Below are positions 7,238 through 17,045 of a stretch of 64,000 bases of DNA, in pieces. Under the pieces are notes generated by a model. The model saw only the letters and a program-made list of their open reading frames with translations, was not told where the DNA came from and ran no database searches. The translations under genes were made by a program, and so were the position numbers. The DNA is from Cellvibrio sp. OA-2007 (GTDB taxonomy: Bacteria > Pseudomonadota > Gammaproteobacteria > Pseudomonadales > Cellvibrionaceae): contig NZ_BBUL01000088.1 in the NCBI RefSeq assembly GCF_000953825.1, positions 62,001 to 126,000 of the forward strand, read 5' to 3'. Each line of letters starts with the position of its first letter. Positions within the stretch are counted from its first letter, which is position 1.

Positions 7238-8545
7238 TTAACGCTTGCGCGTAGCCTGCCCTTCAAAATCTTTATGCAATTGCTCAAGTGTACGAAATAT
7301 TCCAACACCTGCCTGATGAGGAATATTGGCGTTGGTAAATGTTGTCTGCCAGTTTTTTAATACATCCAAGGTTTGATCGATATAGTCATTGGGCTTGAGA
7401 AATTTATAGTCGCGACATAAGTCGTTGATTATTTTTCGTGTGGGCTTGCCGTGACCACTGAAAGCAGTGCTGTGTTCGCCGCGCGCTTGGGAAAATGTAA
7501 TGTCGTAAGCGGGGGCGAACACCCATTGGGCTGACTCACCTTTTTGTACCGGCTCATTACAGAGGAATGCGAAATTTTTTGTGTGGTCATCAAAATTATG
7601 CGAGAGCGCATTAAAGATCATAAGGCGCGCCATTTTTTCTACTTCGGCTGCGCTTTTTGTTAACACAAACGTTAGTTTTAGCAGGTCACTGTAATCCATG
7701 GTCGGCGCTCTGAAATCAGCGTACATGAGCGCGGCCACGGTCATCATGTGCCGTTTCTTATCGCCTTCGCGGTCAAAACGTTGGGTCGCAAAAAAACGTT
7801 CGGCCTGCCCATTAGGCATAGATTGTTCGAGCAGAATGGATTCCGCCATTTGAACACCTGCCGCGCGCGCCATTTGCGCGTAAGCATATTCAATGGCTCC
7901 CGTTTCAATTGGTTCATCGGTTGCTCTGAATTTAATTATCCAGTGATCGTAACCTGCGGGAATATCACCAAATGCGGAAATGGTTTCTTGTTTATCCAAT
8001 GAAAGCGCAATTACCGCTTTTGGTCGCGCACCACCCGGCGAGCCACCCGCAATGCGTAATTGCTTTAATACCTCGTTAGTTTCACCGGCATAAACCTGCT
8101 GCGATGCCGTAAATAATTCGGCAACACTGAGCGCACCACTTAACTCCGAGTGTTCGGCTTTGGGGTGATAGTCAAACGCGCCCATGCCGCGATCACCTAT
8201 GTAGGCCAAACGATCCAACATGGTTGCAGTGCGCGCGGTGCCGTCACCAAATGTTGCGTTAAAAAAACGATCCATTAACAATAGCCCCCAACCATCCGGC
8301 AGAGAATCCGCAAAAGGGCCGTGCAAACCGTTGAAGGTTTGCAGGTTCGCGGCAAGCTGGGGTTTATCGTCAAACTTCATGGTGATGGGCGATAAATTAA
8401 AACCCTGTGCAAGCCAGGTTTTGTCGTACACAAAATAAATACCCTTGCCATCCACTTTATACAATTCGCCTACTGTTGCTCCGGCAATTGAAACCACCAG
8501 GCTTTCCGTCGGTTTAAATTTTTGTCGTTTTCCTTGTGTTGTCAT
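7238..8545 (-). CDS. hipA: HipA-family serine/threonine kinase toxin
   Basis: 435 residues, the usual HipA length. The N-terminal HipA domain contains GLHGPFADSLPDGWG. The kinase core has the glycine-rich ATP loop GGSPGGARPK (about residue 170), the catalytic HNFDDHTKN motif (about 320) and PAYDIT (about 349, DFG-like). HipA kinases phosphorylate translation components such as glutamyl-tRNA synthetase and cause growth arrest or persistence. The ATG overlaps the antitoxin stop as ATGA, and a purine-rich ribosome site lies inside the antitoxin gene. The family is certain; the cellular target is not. Confidence 0.92.
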   Translation of the reverse strand: MTTQGKRQKFKPTESLVVSIAGATVGELYKVDGKGIYFVYDKTWLAQGFNLSPITMKFDDKPQLAANLQTFNGLHGPFADSLPDGWGLLLMDRFFNATFGDGTARTATMLDRLAYIGDRGMGAFDYHPKAEHSELSGALSVAELFTASQQVYAGETNEVLKQLRIAGGSPGGARPKAVIALSLDKQETISAFGDIPAGYDHWIIKFRATDEPIETGAIEYAYAQMARAAGVQMAESILLEQSMPNGQAERFFATQRFDREGDKKRHMMTVAALMYADFRAPTMDYSDLLKLTFVLTKSAAEVEKMARLMIFNALSHNFDDHTKNFAFLCNEPVQKGESAQWVFAPAYDITFSQARGEHSTAFSGHGKPTRKIINDLCRDYKFLKPNDYIDQTLDVLKNWQTTFTNANIPHQAGVGIFRTLEQLHKDFEGQATRKR

Positions 8546-8841
8546 TTTGCCCCTCTCTTGCGCCTGGCATTTTTTAATTCAGCAATTGAGCTTGGTTGTT
8601 CTGGTTTAAAAAGTGCGGAAATAGGGGCGAGCTGGTCGAGCGCAGCGGCAAGCAGAATCAGAGATTCCAAGGTAATTGAACCACTCACTTCAAAGCGCTT
8701 GATGGAGGATTCGGAAACGCCCGACAACTTTGCCAGCGTCTTGCGCGATAAGTTCCTGGCCAGCCGCAACTGTCTGGCGTTTTGCCCCAGGGAGCGCGCA
8801 AGCTCAGCAGGTGAATAAAGCATATGCGTTAGTGACACCAT
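8542..8841 (-). CDS. hipB: HipB-like antitoxin, XRE-type helix-turn-helix repressor
   Basis: 99 residues. The helix-turn-helix covers roughly 14-65 (LARSLGQNARQLRLARNLSR, then TLAKLSGVSESSIKRFE), the usual Cro/C1 fold. A basic C-terminal tail (KNARRKRGAK) may contact the toxin or DNA. It is the first gene of a two-gene operon with the HipA-type toxin (4-base overlap). Two TTGGTC-N6-GACCAA palindromes upstream are its likely operators, giving autoregulation. A second Met at residue 7 is an alternative start. Confidence 0.9.
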   Translation of the reverse strand: MVSLTHMLYSPAELARSLGQNARQLRLARNLSRKTLAKLSGVSESSIKRFEVSGSITLESLILLAAALDQLAPISALFKPEQPSSIAELKNARRKRGAK

Positions 8842-8860
8842 ATTATCCTAGCGATACCAA

Positions 8861-8878
8861 TTGGTCATATTTGACCAA
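8861..8878. promoter_or_regulatory. hipBA operator 1
   Basis: TTGGTC-ATATTT-GACCAA, a perfect inverted repeat of 6-bp arms, 20 bp before the antitoxin start. It matches operator 2 in both arms. Confidence 0.75.
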
Positions 8879-8901
8879 CTATAGCACTTAATATCAAATA
8901 A

Positions 8902-8919
8902 TTGGTCTTTTATGACCAA
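8902..8919. promoter_or_regulatory. hipBA operator 2
   Basis: TTGGTC-TTTTAT-GACCAA has the same arms as operator 1. The centres are 41 bp apart, about four helical turns, so both sites face the same side of the DNA and cooperative binding is plausible. Confidence 0.72.
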
Positions 8920-8920
8920 T

Positions 8921-8958
8921 AAAAAATCCCCCGCCAACACTAGTTAACGGGGGATTTT
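8921..8958 (-). terminator. Terminator after the small exported protein gene
   Basis: ATCCCCCG (8926-8933) pairs with CGGGGGAT (8948-8955), and the minus-strand transcript ends in a T run (complement of 8921-8926). It sits directly against hipBA operator 2 and insulates the toxin locus from upstream transcription. Confidence 0.8.
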
Positions 8959-8982
8959 CGGACTTATGCGGTGCGCCGCTTG

Positions 8983-9372
8983 TTACTTCGCCAAGGCTTC
9001 CAGCGCTGTTTTGTTCTCTGTGCTTAGGCTGTGATTGAAGGTCATAACCATTTCTGCCAGCTGCTTTTCTACTTCCGTTGTGGATTCGGTTTCGGTGACA
9101 GTTTTCAAAGCCGCAAGATCATCGGCTTTGGCCTGATGTTCAACGTTATGGATTGCTTGGGCAATAGCGCGGGTCGCTTCGCTGTTGGCTTCGTCTTTAC
9201 TGATCGCAACCAAGGCTGCTTTATGGTCGGCAGAAGGGTAGTGATTCAGTTCGGTAAGAATTTTTGCCATGGTGGCAATCGCGTTGGATTCTGCAAACGT
9301 CAGTGGGGAAATAACCAGCAGCATAAACAACGCGATAGCGCTAGCCGATAAGGTAGAGGTTTTATTTTTCAT
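8983..9372 (-). CDS. Small exported helical protein, function unknown
   Basis: 129 residues. A signal peptide (lysine-rich start, hydrophobic core about 10-25, cleavage after TFA) is followed by an all-helical, acidic, alanine-rich mature part with heptad-like spacing and no cysteine. I do not recognise the family. It is monocistronic, with its own terminator. Confidence 0.65.
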   Translation of the reverse strand: MKNKTSTLSASAIALFMLLVISPLTFAESNAIATMAKILTELNHYPSADHKAALVAISKDEANSEATRAIAQAIHNVEHQAKADDLAALKTVTETESTTEVEKQLAEMVMTFNHSLSTENKTALEALAK

Positions 9373-9516
9373 CTTTTCTGGCTCCTATGTAGTTATGTTT
9401 GGAAGACTTACCTTTACAAAGGCACGGATTATGACACGACCAACATAAACTAGTTCGTGATACGAGCCGCTGTTCGGGGAGATTCGAAGTAACAGTGCGA
9501 TGAGGATCTAGGAACC

Positions 9517-10200
9517 TTACCGGGATTGACGCGGCGCAGGTTGCGCCTGATATTGTTCTGCGGAATGTGTAGTTTTGTTTGCCTCTGCAAACAGGGACTT
9601 AATCGACGAAATAGCTAAAAGCAAAAAAGCGAAAGCGCAGAGTTTGTAGGTGAGTTTTACCCAAGAGCGCTTGGCGTGTTTAAACAAGCGGGCGACTACG
9701 GCGGCACAAAAAAATGACCAGAGAATAGAGGACACCATAAAGCCAACGAAAAAAATACCGTAGTCCGTGAGGGTGGGATTGCTCACACCTACTGCGCCCA
9801 TGGCGCTGCCTAGCGCCGCCCAATAAGCAATATTGTGCGGATTAGTGAGCGAAAGAATCATGCCTTTATGCATGGCTTTTTGGGGATCAACCACGCCAGC
9901 TCCGCCAATCGCAAATTCCTGACTGGCTGAGCGCCAAGAGTCGCACGCCAACCAGAGCAAATATATTGCCCCAGCTATTCCCACAGGGACGCGCAAAAAT
10001 TCCAACTGCAATAACAAACCCACACCAATTAAGCCGAGCAATGCCCAAGTGGCGTCACCCACCAGCGAACCCAATTGAACCATCAGCGCCGATTTGAATC
10101 CACCGCGAGCACCTTGACGTACCGTTTCCGCAAATACAGCACCGGGAGCGGCATTAAAAATAAGGCCAAGCACAAAAGCAGAAATAAATAATGTGGACAT
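9517..10200 (-). CDS. LysE/RhtB-family amino-acid exporter
   Basis: 227 residues with about six membrane helices. The N-terminus (FNAAPGAVFAETVRQGARGGF) is the LysE-family signature with its conserved PG and the RxG loop. The family exports amino acids or related small molecules across the inner membrane. It starts 27 bp after the nitrate-reductase fusion gene on the same strand and is probably cotranscribed. Its substrate and the reason for this pairing are not evident. Confidence 0.85.
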   Translation of the reverse strand: MSTLFISAFVLGLIFNAAPGAVFAETVRQGARGGFKSALMVQLGSLVGDATWALLGLIGVGLLLQLEFLRVPVGIAGAIYLLWLACDSWRSASQEFAIGGAGVVDPQKAMHKGMILSLTNPHNIAYWAALGSAMGAVGVSNPTLTDYGIFFVGFMVSSILWSFFCAAVVARLFKHAKRSWVKLTYKLCAFAFLLLAISSIKSLFAEANKTTHSAEQYQAQPAPRQSR

Positions 10201-10227
10201 GATGTTTAGGAAGCCTGAACTATTGGA

Positions 10228-13200
10228 TTAATACACATCCCGCAAATACCGTTTATCCATATTTAATTTGCGGATGTAATTCACTGTTTCGGCCTCATCG
10301 AATTTGCCGTATTGCTGGATGATATCGCGCAGTGCTTGGTCTACGTCTTTCGCCATACGACTGGCATCGCCGCAGACGCAAAAGTAGGCGCCCTGCTCTA
10401 ACCACTCCCACAACTCTGCGCCGCGTTCGCGCATGCGATCTTGCACGTAGATTTTTTGTGTTTGATCGCGCGAGAAAGCGAGACTCAATTCATTGAGCAC
10501 ACCGTCTTTTTGGAATTGCTGAAGTTCATCTTGATAATAAAAATCACTCGCCGCGTGTTGCTCGCCAAAGAACAACCAGTTTTTACCTTGATCGCCACGC
10601 GCTTGGCGCTCTTGTAAAAAGCCGCGGAAAGGTGCAACGCCAGTGCCTGGGCCGACCATAATTAAGGGCGTATCGCCTTTTTCGGGTACGTGGAAATGTT
10701 TGCTTGGCTGCACAAAAATTGGAATATCTACACCGTCGGCACGATCAGCAAGGAAGGTTGATGCAACACCTTTGCGGATTTTTTTGCTATCGCGGAAGCG
10801 CGAGTAGCGCACCGCAGATACAGTGAGATCAATGCGATTGGGTTGCGCTTTGCTGCTGGAGGCGATGGAGTACAAACGCGGCTGCAGGCGTTTGAGCAGC
10901 GGAATTAATTCATCAACACTGGCGCGAATCGGGAACTCTTGCAGTATGTCTACCAACTGGCGACCGTAGAGCCATTCTTGTAATTCAGCTTTCTGTTCGG
11001 CATCGAGCAGTTTTTGTAAATCTTTGCTGTTGCTGCGCTGCGCGATAAAATTTAGCGCTTCCAAACTGGGACGGCAAATTTCATAATTTTCCAGCAGCGC
11101 TTGGTGCAAGGGTTTTTCGTGCGTATCTACCACCACCGGCGCCGCCGAATTTAAATTCAGTAATTGCTCCAATTCAAATACATACTCAGGGCAATTTTTT
11201 GGCCATACACCCAGTGCATCGCCCGCTTCATAGCTGATACCAGAGTCACCCAGATCAAAACCGAATTGACGCACATCTTTACTTGAACCTTCCGCATTTA
11301 AGCGCTGGTTAATCACCAAACGCGAGCCATAGGGATTGGCTTTGCCATAAGCAGCAGATGAAGAAGGTGCAGACGATGTAGTTGATGTCGCAGTCATGGC
11401 AGATGGCTGGTTCGCAGCGTTTAAGGGTGCTAGTTGCTCACTGAGCTTAGCAAACCATTGCGCCGCTGGCGCTTCAAAATCTGTATCGCAATCCACTCGC
11501 TCCACTAAGGCTTTAGCGCCCAGCACTTGCAAACGGGCAAATAATTTTTTGCCGTGACCGCAGAATTGATCGTAATTGGAATCACCCAATGCCAGAAGGG
11601 CAAATTGCAAATCGTTTAATGCGGGTGCGGCGTCGCTATTTAATTGGTTCCAAAAATCACCGCCGCTGTCGGGTGCATCGCCATCACCAAAGGTGCTGGT
11701 GACAAATACAGCGAGTTTATTGGCGGCTAATTTTTCAAGTGAATAATCATTCATGCATTTAACATTCACCGCCCAGCCTTGCGCCGATAGTTGCTGCGCA
11801 AAATTTTCAGCCAGGGTTTCCGCATTGCCCGTTTGTGATGCCCAAAGCAGCAACAATTCTGGTTTTGCTTGCGCGGCGGAGGCACTCACCCCCATTGCCC
11901 CAACACCTATCGGCAGCACACGGCTAAACATGCCGGCGAGCAAACCATTTACCCAGGTGCGATGAGCAGGATTAATTGGTGCATCAGCAGGCAGTGCGGG
12001 CACGGCGGAAATTAATTTAGCAGTCGCTTGCAAGCCGCTGATATAACCGCCCAGATAAGTGCGCTCGGCCTCGGAAAAATTCGGTGCTATTGCTTCTACT
12101 ACACCGATTTTTTCGGCGAAGGTTTTAATCAAGGTCATGCTGGTTTCCTCAGCTACAGCAGCAAAAGCCATAGGGACTTCATAATCGTAATCATGGCTAT
12201 CGGAATGCTCAGCAGAATCAGACTCCTCTACAAACACTTCGACACGCTTAAGCGCAACCGCAGCGATTTTTAATTCTGGCTGCTGGGAAATCGCATCAAT
12301 TTTATCGCTGGTGACTGCATTAATGCAGAGGTTATCGCCATAGATATCATTCCAGTGAATCGGCGCAAAACAACAACCGGGTTGCACGCGGTCAGTTACC
12401 ACAGCGGGCAAAATGGCGTAGCCACGACGCGAGCGAATTTCAACTTTGTCTTTATTGTTGATGCCTAACTCGGCGGCGTCTTGCGGATGAATCTCTACAA
12501 ACGTGCCGGGGTTTAATTTATTGAGTGTGGCAATTTTTCCGGTTTTGGTGAGCGTGTGCCATTGATGCTGCACGCGGCCAGTATTTAACACCATAGGGAA
12601 ATCAGCACTGGGCATTTCCGCCGGATCTACATGGGGGCGCGGGTGAAAAATCGCCTTGCCGGAATCGGTCGCAAATTGCAGTTGCGGTTTACTGCCATCT
12701 TCCTCAACTTTTAATGGCTGATGAATGCCGTTATTTAAATAGCGAATCGGATTGCGGTTGGAGTTTTCATCGGCGCAGGGCCACTGCAAAGGATCAACAC
12801 GCAAACGGTCATAACTGACACCGCGCAGATCGTAACCGGTTTTGGGGTTGTAGCTTTGTTTGATTTCATCAAACACGTCGGAGGCAGAGGTAAAATTAAA
12901 GCCTTCGCTAAAACCCATCTCCCGCGCTACACGGGCAATAATTTCCCAATCGGCCATAGCCTCACCGGGTGGCTGCACAGCTTCTTGCATCAGGGTGATA
13001 TTGCGCTCGGAGTTAATCATCACCCCTTCGGCTTCTGCCCACAAAGCGCCGGGCAATAAAATATCGGCGTAGCGATTAGTTTCGGTATCGAGAAAGGCAT
13101 CTTGCGCGATAACCAATTCCGCTTTTTGCAAACCTTCAATCACGATTTTGCGATTGGGTACGGATGCAACCGGATTAGTGCAAATCACCCAACAAGCTTT

Positions 13201-14397
13201 TATATCGCCCGCCACCATGCGCTCGAACATATCGACTGTGCCTTTGCCGAGTTTGGTGCTAATGCTGCCCGCTTCCACACCCCACATCTGCTCGATAAAT
13301 TCGCGATCTTTTTCAACTAATAAGGTGCGCTGACCGGGCAAGCCCGGCCCCATATACCCCATCTCCCGCCCGCCCATAGCATTGGGTTGGCCGGTGAGTG
13401 AAAACGGGCCACTGCCGAGGCGGCAAATTTTTCCCGTCGCCAAATGCAGGTTACAAATCGCGTTGGTATTCCAGGTGCCGTGGGTGCTTTGATTTAAACC
13501 CATAGTCCAGCAGGTCATAAACTCGGGCGCATTGCCGATCATCTCGGCCGTGTTAATTAATGACTCGACAGAAAGGCCGGTAATTTCACTGACTTTTTCC
13601 GGCGTGTAATCCGCCAAAAATTCGGGAAAATTTTCCCAGCCTTGGGTGTGCTGGGCGATAAAATCGGCATCGGTTTTGCCATTTTTATGGAGCAAAAATA
13701 ACAGGCCGTTTAACAACGCGAGATCGGTGCCGGGTTTGATCGGCAAATAGAGATCGGCTTTATCGGCCGTGGTAGTGCGGCGCGGATCCACCACGATTAA
13801 TTTGGCACCGGCTTTGACGCGATCCATCATGCGCAGATACAAAATCGGGTGACAGTCGGCCATGTTGGCGCCTATTACCAAAAACAGATCGCTGTGATCA
13901 AAATCCTGATAGGAACCGGGTGGCGCATCGGAGCCGAGCGAGAGCTTGTAACCCGCGCCCGCACTCGCCATGCACAGGCGCGAGTTGGATTCGATATTGT
14001 TGGTGCGAATAAAGCCTTTGGCGAGTTTGTTGGCGAGGTATTGGGATTCGATCGACATCTGCCCCGAGACGTAAAAACTGATCGCCTCTGGGCCGTATTG
14101 GTCGAGAATATCGCGCAAGCGTTTTGCGGTAGTGCTGATTGCCTGGGCTATGGGTGTTTTGACGGGATCGCGGCGGCGCTCACCGCGCACAAACGCCGAT
14201 TCCATGCGACCAGAGTTAGTGAGCGCTTGGGCGCTGGTCTGGCCTTTGGTACACAGACGGCCAAAATTGGACGGATGGTTTTTATCGCCAGTGACTTTGA
14301 TGACCTTGGCGCCGTCGGTTTCTAACACCATGCCGCAGCCCACGCCGCAATAGGGGCAAACGGAACGCACGGACTTTTTCACAGCAGAATCTGACAT
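10228..14397 (-). CDS. Assimilatory nitrate reductase fused to CysJ-type NADPH flavoprotein reductase
   Basis: 1389 residues. The N-terminal half is a molybdopterin nitrate reductase of the NasA type: the 4Fe-4S motif CPYCGVGCG (about 14-22), then the bis-MGD oxidoreductase domains and the C-terminal dinucleotide-binding domain to about 730. A linker carries [15 protein letters not shown] (about 780), like the N-terminus of CysJ. A flavodoxin domain follows ([11 protein letters not shown], about 848-990), then FAD-binding and NADPH-binding domains ([20 protein letters not shown] at about 1247, ending [10 protein letters not shown]). One polypeptide could thus carry electrons from NADPH through FAD, FMN and Fe-S to molybdenum and reduce nitrate to nitrite in the cytoplasm. 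No nitrite reductase or Nas transporter is in the window. Confidence 0.93.
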   Translation of the reverse strand: MSDSAVKKSVRSVCPYCGVGCGMVLETDGAKVIKVTGDKNHPSNFGRLCTKGQTSAQALTNSGRMESAFVRGERRRDPVKTPIAQAISTTAKRLRDILDQYGPEAISFYVSGQMSIESQYLANKLAKGFIRTNNIESNSRLCMASAGAGYKLSLGSDAPPGSYQDFDHSDLFLVIGANMADCHPILYLRMMDRVKAGAKLIVVDPRRTTTADKADLYLPIKPGTDLALLNGLLFLLHKNGKTDADFIAQHTQGWENFPEFLADYTPEKVSEITGLSVESLINTAEMIGNAPEFMTCWTMGLNQSTHGTWNTNAICNLHLATGKICRLGSGPFSLTGQPNAMGGREMGYMGPGLPGQRTLLVEKDREFIEQMWGVEAGSISTKLGKGTVDMFERMVAGDIKACWVICTNPVASVPNRKIVIEGLQKAELVIAQDAFLDTETNRYADILLPGALWAEAEGVMINSERNITLMQEAVQPPGEAMADWEIIARVAREMGFSEGFNFTSASDVFDEIKQSYNPKTGYDLRGVSYDRLRVDPLQWPCADENSNRNPIRYLNNGIHQPLKVEEDGSKPQLQFATDSGKAIFHPRPHVDPAEMPSADFPMVLNTGRVQHQWHTLTKTGKIATLNKLNPGTFVEIHPQDAAELGINNKDKVEIRSRRGYAILPAVVTDRVQPGCCFAPIHWNDIYGDNLCINAVTSDKIDAISQQPELKIAAVALKRVEVFVEESDSAEHSDSHDYDYEVPMAFAAVAEETSMTLIKTFAEKIGVVEAIAPNFSEAERTYLGGYISGLQATAKLISAVPALPADAPINPAHRTWVNGLLAGMFSRVLPIGVGAMGVSASAAQAKPELLLLWASQTGNAETLAENFAQQLSAQGWAVNVKCMNDYSLEKLAANKLAVFVTSTFGDGDAPDSGGDFWNQLNSDAAPALNDLQFALLALGDSNYDQFCGHGKKLFARLQVLGAKALVERVDCDTDFEAPAAQWFAKLSEQLAPLNAANQPSAMTATSTTSSAPSSSAAYGKANPYGSRLVINQRLNAEGSSKDVRQFGFDLGDSGISYEAGDALGVWPKNCPEYVFELEQLLNLNSAAPVVVDTHEKPLHQALLENYEICRPSLEALNFIAQRSNSKDLQKLLDAEQKAELQEWLYGRQLVDILQEFPIRASVDELIPLLKRLQPRLYSIASSSKAQPNRIDLTVSAVRYSRFRDSKKIRKGVASTFLADRADGVDIPIFVQPSKHFHVPEKGDTPLIMVGPGTGVAPFRGFLQERQARGDQGKNWLFFGEQHAASDFYYQDELQQFQKDGVLNELSLAFSRDQTQKIYVQDRMRERGAELWEWLEQGAYFCVCGDASRMAKDVDQALRDIIQQYGKFDEAETVNYIRKLNMDKRYLRDVY

Positions 14398-14866
14398 AAG
14401 CTAGCAACTCCTCATTGGGAGGGGTTTAGCAAGCGCTATGCCAGTGAACCGAAGTAGCCTGTAATTCCTCGTGCAGTGTTATATCTGCGCCAAGAAAACC
14501 ACCTAATCATTTGATAAATAAAGGATTTATAATTATTTAACAACAGTAAAACAACATTCATTCCCTATTAGGTTAATCTGCTGCCGCCCTTTTATGCATC
14601 ACAAGAATGCATATTTAAGCTTATCGGGCACACAATCGCTTTCGATTGGTGCGTTATTGCATTACTGAAACATCCACCTAAAAACACGTGCAGATAAAAA
14701 CGCACCAAAAACTATCACCCAGAGCCAGCAAAAGCTCTCTAAACTTAACAACCGCCACGCCTTTTACCTTGTTTTAGCCAATACAGCAGCAAAACAGCAA
14801 AAAATACCTAAAATCAACTATATTCAATGACATAGTTATAACCAGCAACTCGTTGACGGCGTGCGC
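14398..14866. other. Divergent intergenic region between the nitrate reductase fusion and the PilZ-like gene
   Basis: An AT-rich region of about 470 bp. It holds an inverted repeat TATGCAT-N7-ATGCATA (14593-14613), a possible regulator site. Near the nitrate reductase start, CCTC-N5-GAGG can form a small leader hairpin. I see no gene and no clear riboswitch. Confidence 0.5.
14593..14613. promoter_or_regulatory. Inverted repeat TATGCAT-N7-ATGCATA
   Basis: Seven-base perfect arms with a 7-bp spacer, 196 bp upstream of the nitrate reductase start and 254 bp upstream of the PilZ-like gene. The binding protein is unknown. Confidence 0.35.
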
Positions 14867-16717
14867 ATGACCCCAGATCCGGAAATCAGACTACTACTTA
14901 AAAAGCTTAACGTGCCAACTGAGGGGCTGGCGCAGTTGAGTTTTTGCGGTGGCAATAAACTCGCGCAGGTCAAACTCTGGTTGCAAAGCTTGCCGTTGAC
15001 TCAAGCCCAGCAAGTCAGCGCCCAACTTTATACCGCCGTGCATGAGCTCAGCCGTTTGCGCACCAGCAGCGACAACCGGCTGGCCATTCTGGAGTTGCTG
15101 CGCGCACCGGTTCATCAAACCCTGAGCGGCCTTGCACTCAAATACTTAAATCAACCCTTGATCCTGCCCGAAGCTGCACTTAAGACCGCGACCGTGGCCC
15201 AGGCGATTCAAAAGCACTTTCTGAATAGCTACCTCGCCGTGGTAAAGGAGATTTGCACTCCCCACGCCACCAAGGCGCCTCCCGAGCAACAAGCGCTGGC
15301 CATTCATCGCTCACTGACTGCTTTGAGCCTGCTACTACTGCGCGCCTATCAGCTCTACCTGCCGGTCTCCAGCCAAGTGTGGACCGAAATACATGCACTC
15401 TATCAACTAGCCTGCGCACTGGAACTGGAACACCTGCCGGTGGAGGACAAACTCCCCCATCAACACGGGATGAGAACAGCTCACCATGTGTATCTGCGCA
15501 TACTTCTATTGGCGACCGCGCGCCCCAATCAATTGCGTCAGGATGAAATCGAAAGTACCTATAACGTGCTGGAACTACTGGCACCGGGGGCAGAATTAAG
15601 CCCCTACAACCCCGGCGGAAAAGAAAACCTGTTTGTGGTGCTAACCGATAGCAACCGCCCGCCGTTTTATAAATCCCACTGGCGCCCGGCCAGCAACCCC
15701 GGCGTTGAACCACCGCTGGAGATTCGCACCAGCCCCCTTGTGAGTAAGCTACAAGAACTACAGAGCGGCGGTAACGAAGGTGTAGATGCCAGTGTCAGCC
15801 AACGCAATCAACTCAACTTATCGGCAGCCTTGACCAAACACCTGGCACAAGCCTGGAGCCATTTGGCGCTGCGCAGCTTTGAGCGGCAGGATGTCAACGC
15901 CGATATCGAGGTCACCGTAGGCCTCACCAACATCCATTTCTATCTGGCCGATGAGCAACCTTTTAACTTGTTTTTAAACCAGAGCAGTGCCGTTGCAGGT
16001 GAACCGGCAAAAGGTGCCATCTACCAAAAGCGCGGTGTGCAACTAAAGGCGCCTGAAACCAAAAAAGCCGACGACCCTTGGGGCGATGCGTTTGATATTG
16101 TGGGCACCGCGCTGGATGGCCGCGCACTGCCCACACTGGATATTGAAAAGAAGATCAAATCCCAGGAGCAGGGCAGCTATCAGGGGCAACATCCGATTTA
16201 CAAGGTACCGCTGATGGATCGCAGCCCCGGTGGCTATGGGCTGGAATGGCGCAACGAAATTCCGGTGCAAGTGCGCGCTGGCGAGCTGCTCGGTTTGCGT
16301 GAATATGGTCGCAATAAATGGTCTATTGGGGTGGTGCGCTGGGCACATCAGATTAAAGGCGCAACTCAATTGGGGATTCAGATTATCGCCCCCCACGCCA
16401 TCCCGGTGGGGCTGGCCGCCATTCACAAGACCGGTGGTTTCGCTGAATATTTGCGCGCCCTACAAATCCCTGAGTTGCGCGCCATCAATCAACCGCCCAG
16501 CATGATTACCAATGCAATTTCGTTCCACGAGTACAGTAAAGCGCGCCTCTACATCCAAACCCCGGCAGGCGTAAGTAATGAGGGTGGCTCATCTATTCAA
16601 CTCACCCAGCGATTGTTTGCCACCGGAGCGTTTAGCCAATTTGGCTTTCGCGAACTGGTCACCGCCAAATCTGAAGCAAAAACCAGCAAGGATGATTTTG
16701 ACTCGGTATGGGAATAA
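14867..16717 (+). CDS. Large cytoplasmic protein with PilZ-like C-terminal region, next to fimX
   Basis: About 616 residues. The N-terminal two thirds are mostly helical, without membrane segments. The C-terminal part has MDRSPGGYGLEW (compare the PilZ D/N-x-S-x-x-G motif), then a beta-rich stretch WSIGVVRWAHQIKGATQLGIQII, as in PilZ domains that bind cyclic di-GMP. The upstream arginine motif of PilZ is not obvious, so ligand binding is uncertain. It is followed in the same direction by fimX. I recall a similar uncharacterised neighbour of fimX in Pseudomonas, not checked. GTG at 14861 is an alternative start. A role in pilus or motility signalling is inferred. Confidence 0.68.
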   Translation: MTPDPEIRLLLKKLNVPTEGLAQLSFCGGNKLAQVKLWLQSLPLTQAQQVSAQLYTAVHELSRLRTSSDNRLAILELLRAPVHQTLSGLALKYLNQPLILPEAALKTATVAQAIQKHFLNSYLAVVKEICTPHATKAPPEQQALAIHRSLTALSLLLLRAYQLYLPVSSQVWTEIHALYQLACALELEHLPVEDKLPHQHGMRTAHHVYLRILLLATARPNQLRQDEIESTYNVLELLAPGAELSPYNPGGKENLFVVLTDSNRPPFYKSHWRPASNPGVEPPLEIRTSPLVSKLQELQSGGNEGVDASVSQRNQLNLSAALTKHLAQAWSHLALRSFERQDVNADIEVTVGLTNIHFYLADEQPFNLFLNQSSAVAGEPAKGAIYQKRGVQLKAPETKKADDPWGDAFDIVGTALDGRALPTLDIEKKIKSQEQGSYQGQHPIYKVPLMDRSPGGYGLEWRNEIPVQVRAGELLGLREYGRNKWSIGVVRWAHQIKGATQLGIQIIAPHAIPVGLAAIHKTGGFAEYLRALQIPELRAINQPPSMITNAISFHEYSKARLYIQTPAGVSNEGGSSIQLTQRLFATGAFSQFGFRELVTAKSEAKTSKDDFDSVWE

Positions 16718-17045
16718 ATCGCCCAGACCTTCACTCTACCGCTGAGAACTAGGCCACAAAAGCCTCGACCAGATCGCATAAATAGCATGACAAGTTGAGT
16801 GGCCAACTGAATTCAGTAATATAGCCCAACAAGGATTTTTGAAGACCCCCTCCTGCACCAAGGCAAGCGGTTAGCGACACAAGGTAGAGTTTTCGGACTT
16901 ATCGGCAGCCAGTGCACTGCAAATACAGAAACTAAAAGCCCAAGGTTCGCTAGAACAAGCATACAAACGAACTCGTGCGCCAGAAAACGCGCTATAGTCA
17001 AAAACGAGCGAAGCCCTGATCATCGCCTGACTACATAGAAGATAT
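16718..17045 (+). other. Intergenic region before fimX
   Basis: About 330 bp. I see no gene, repeat or strong terminator; it presumably carries the fimX promoter. Confidence 0.4.

Noticed and set aside
13849-14325. 158-codon open frame antisense to the nitrate reductase gene
   Set aside because: Lies wholly inside a certain gene and shows no recognisable features.
15180-15713. 177-codon open frame antisense to the PilZ-like gene
   Set aside because: Arg/Pro/Gly-rich shadow without ribosome site.
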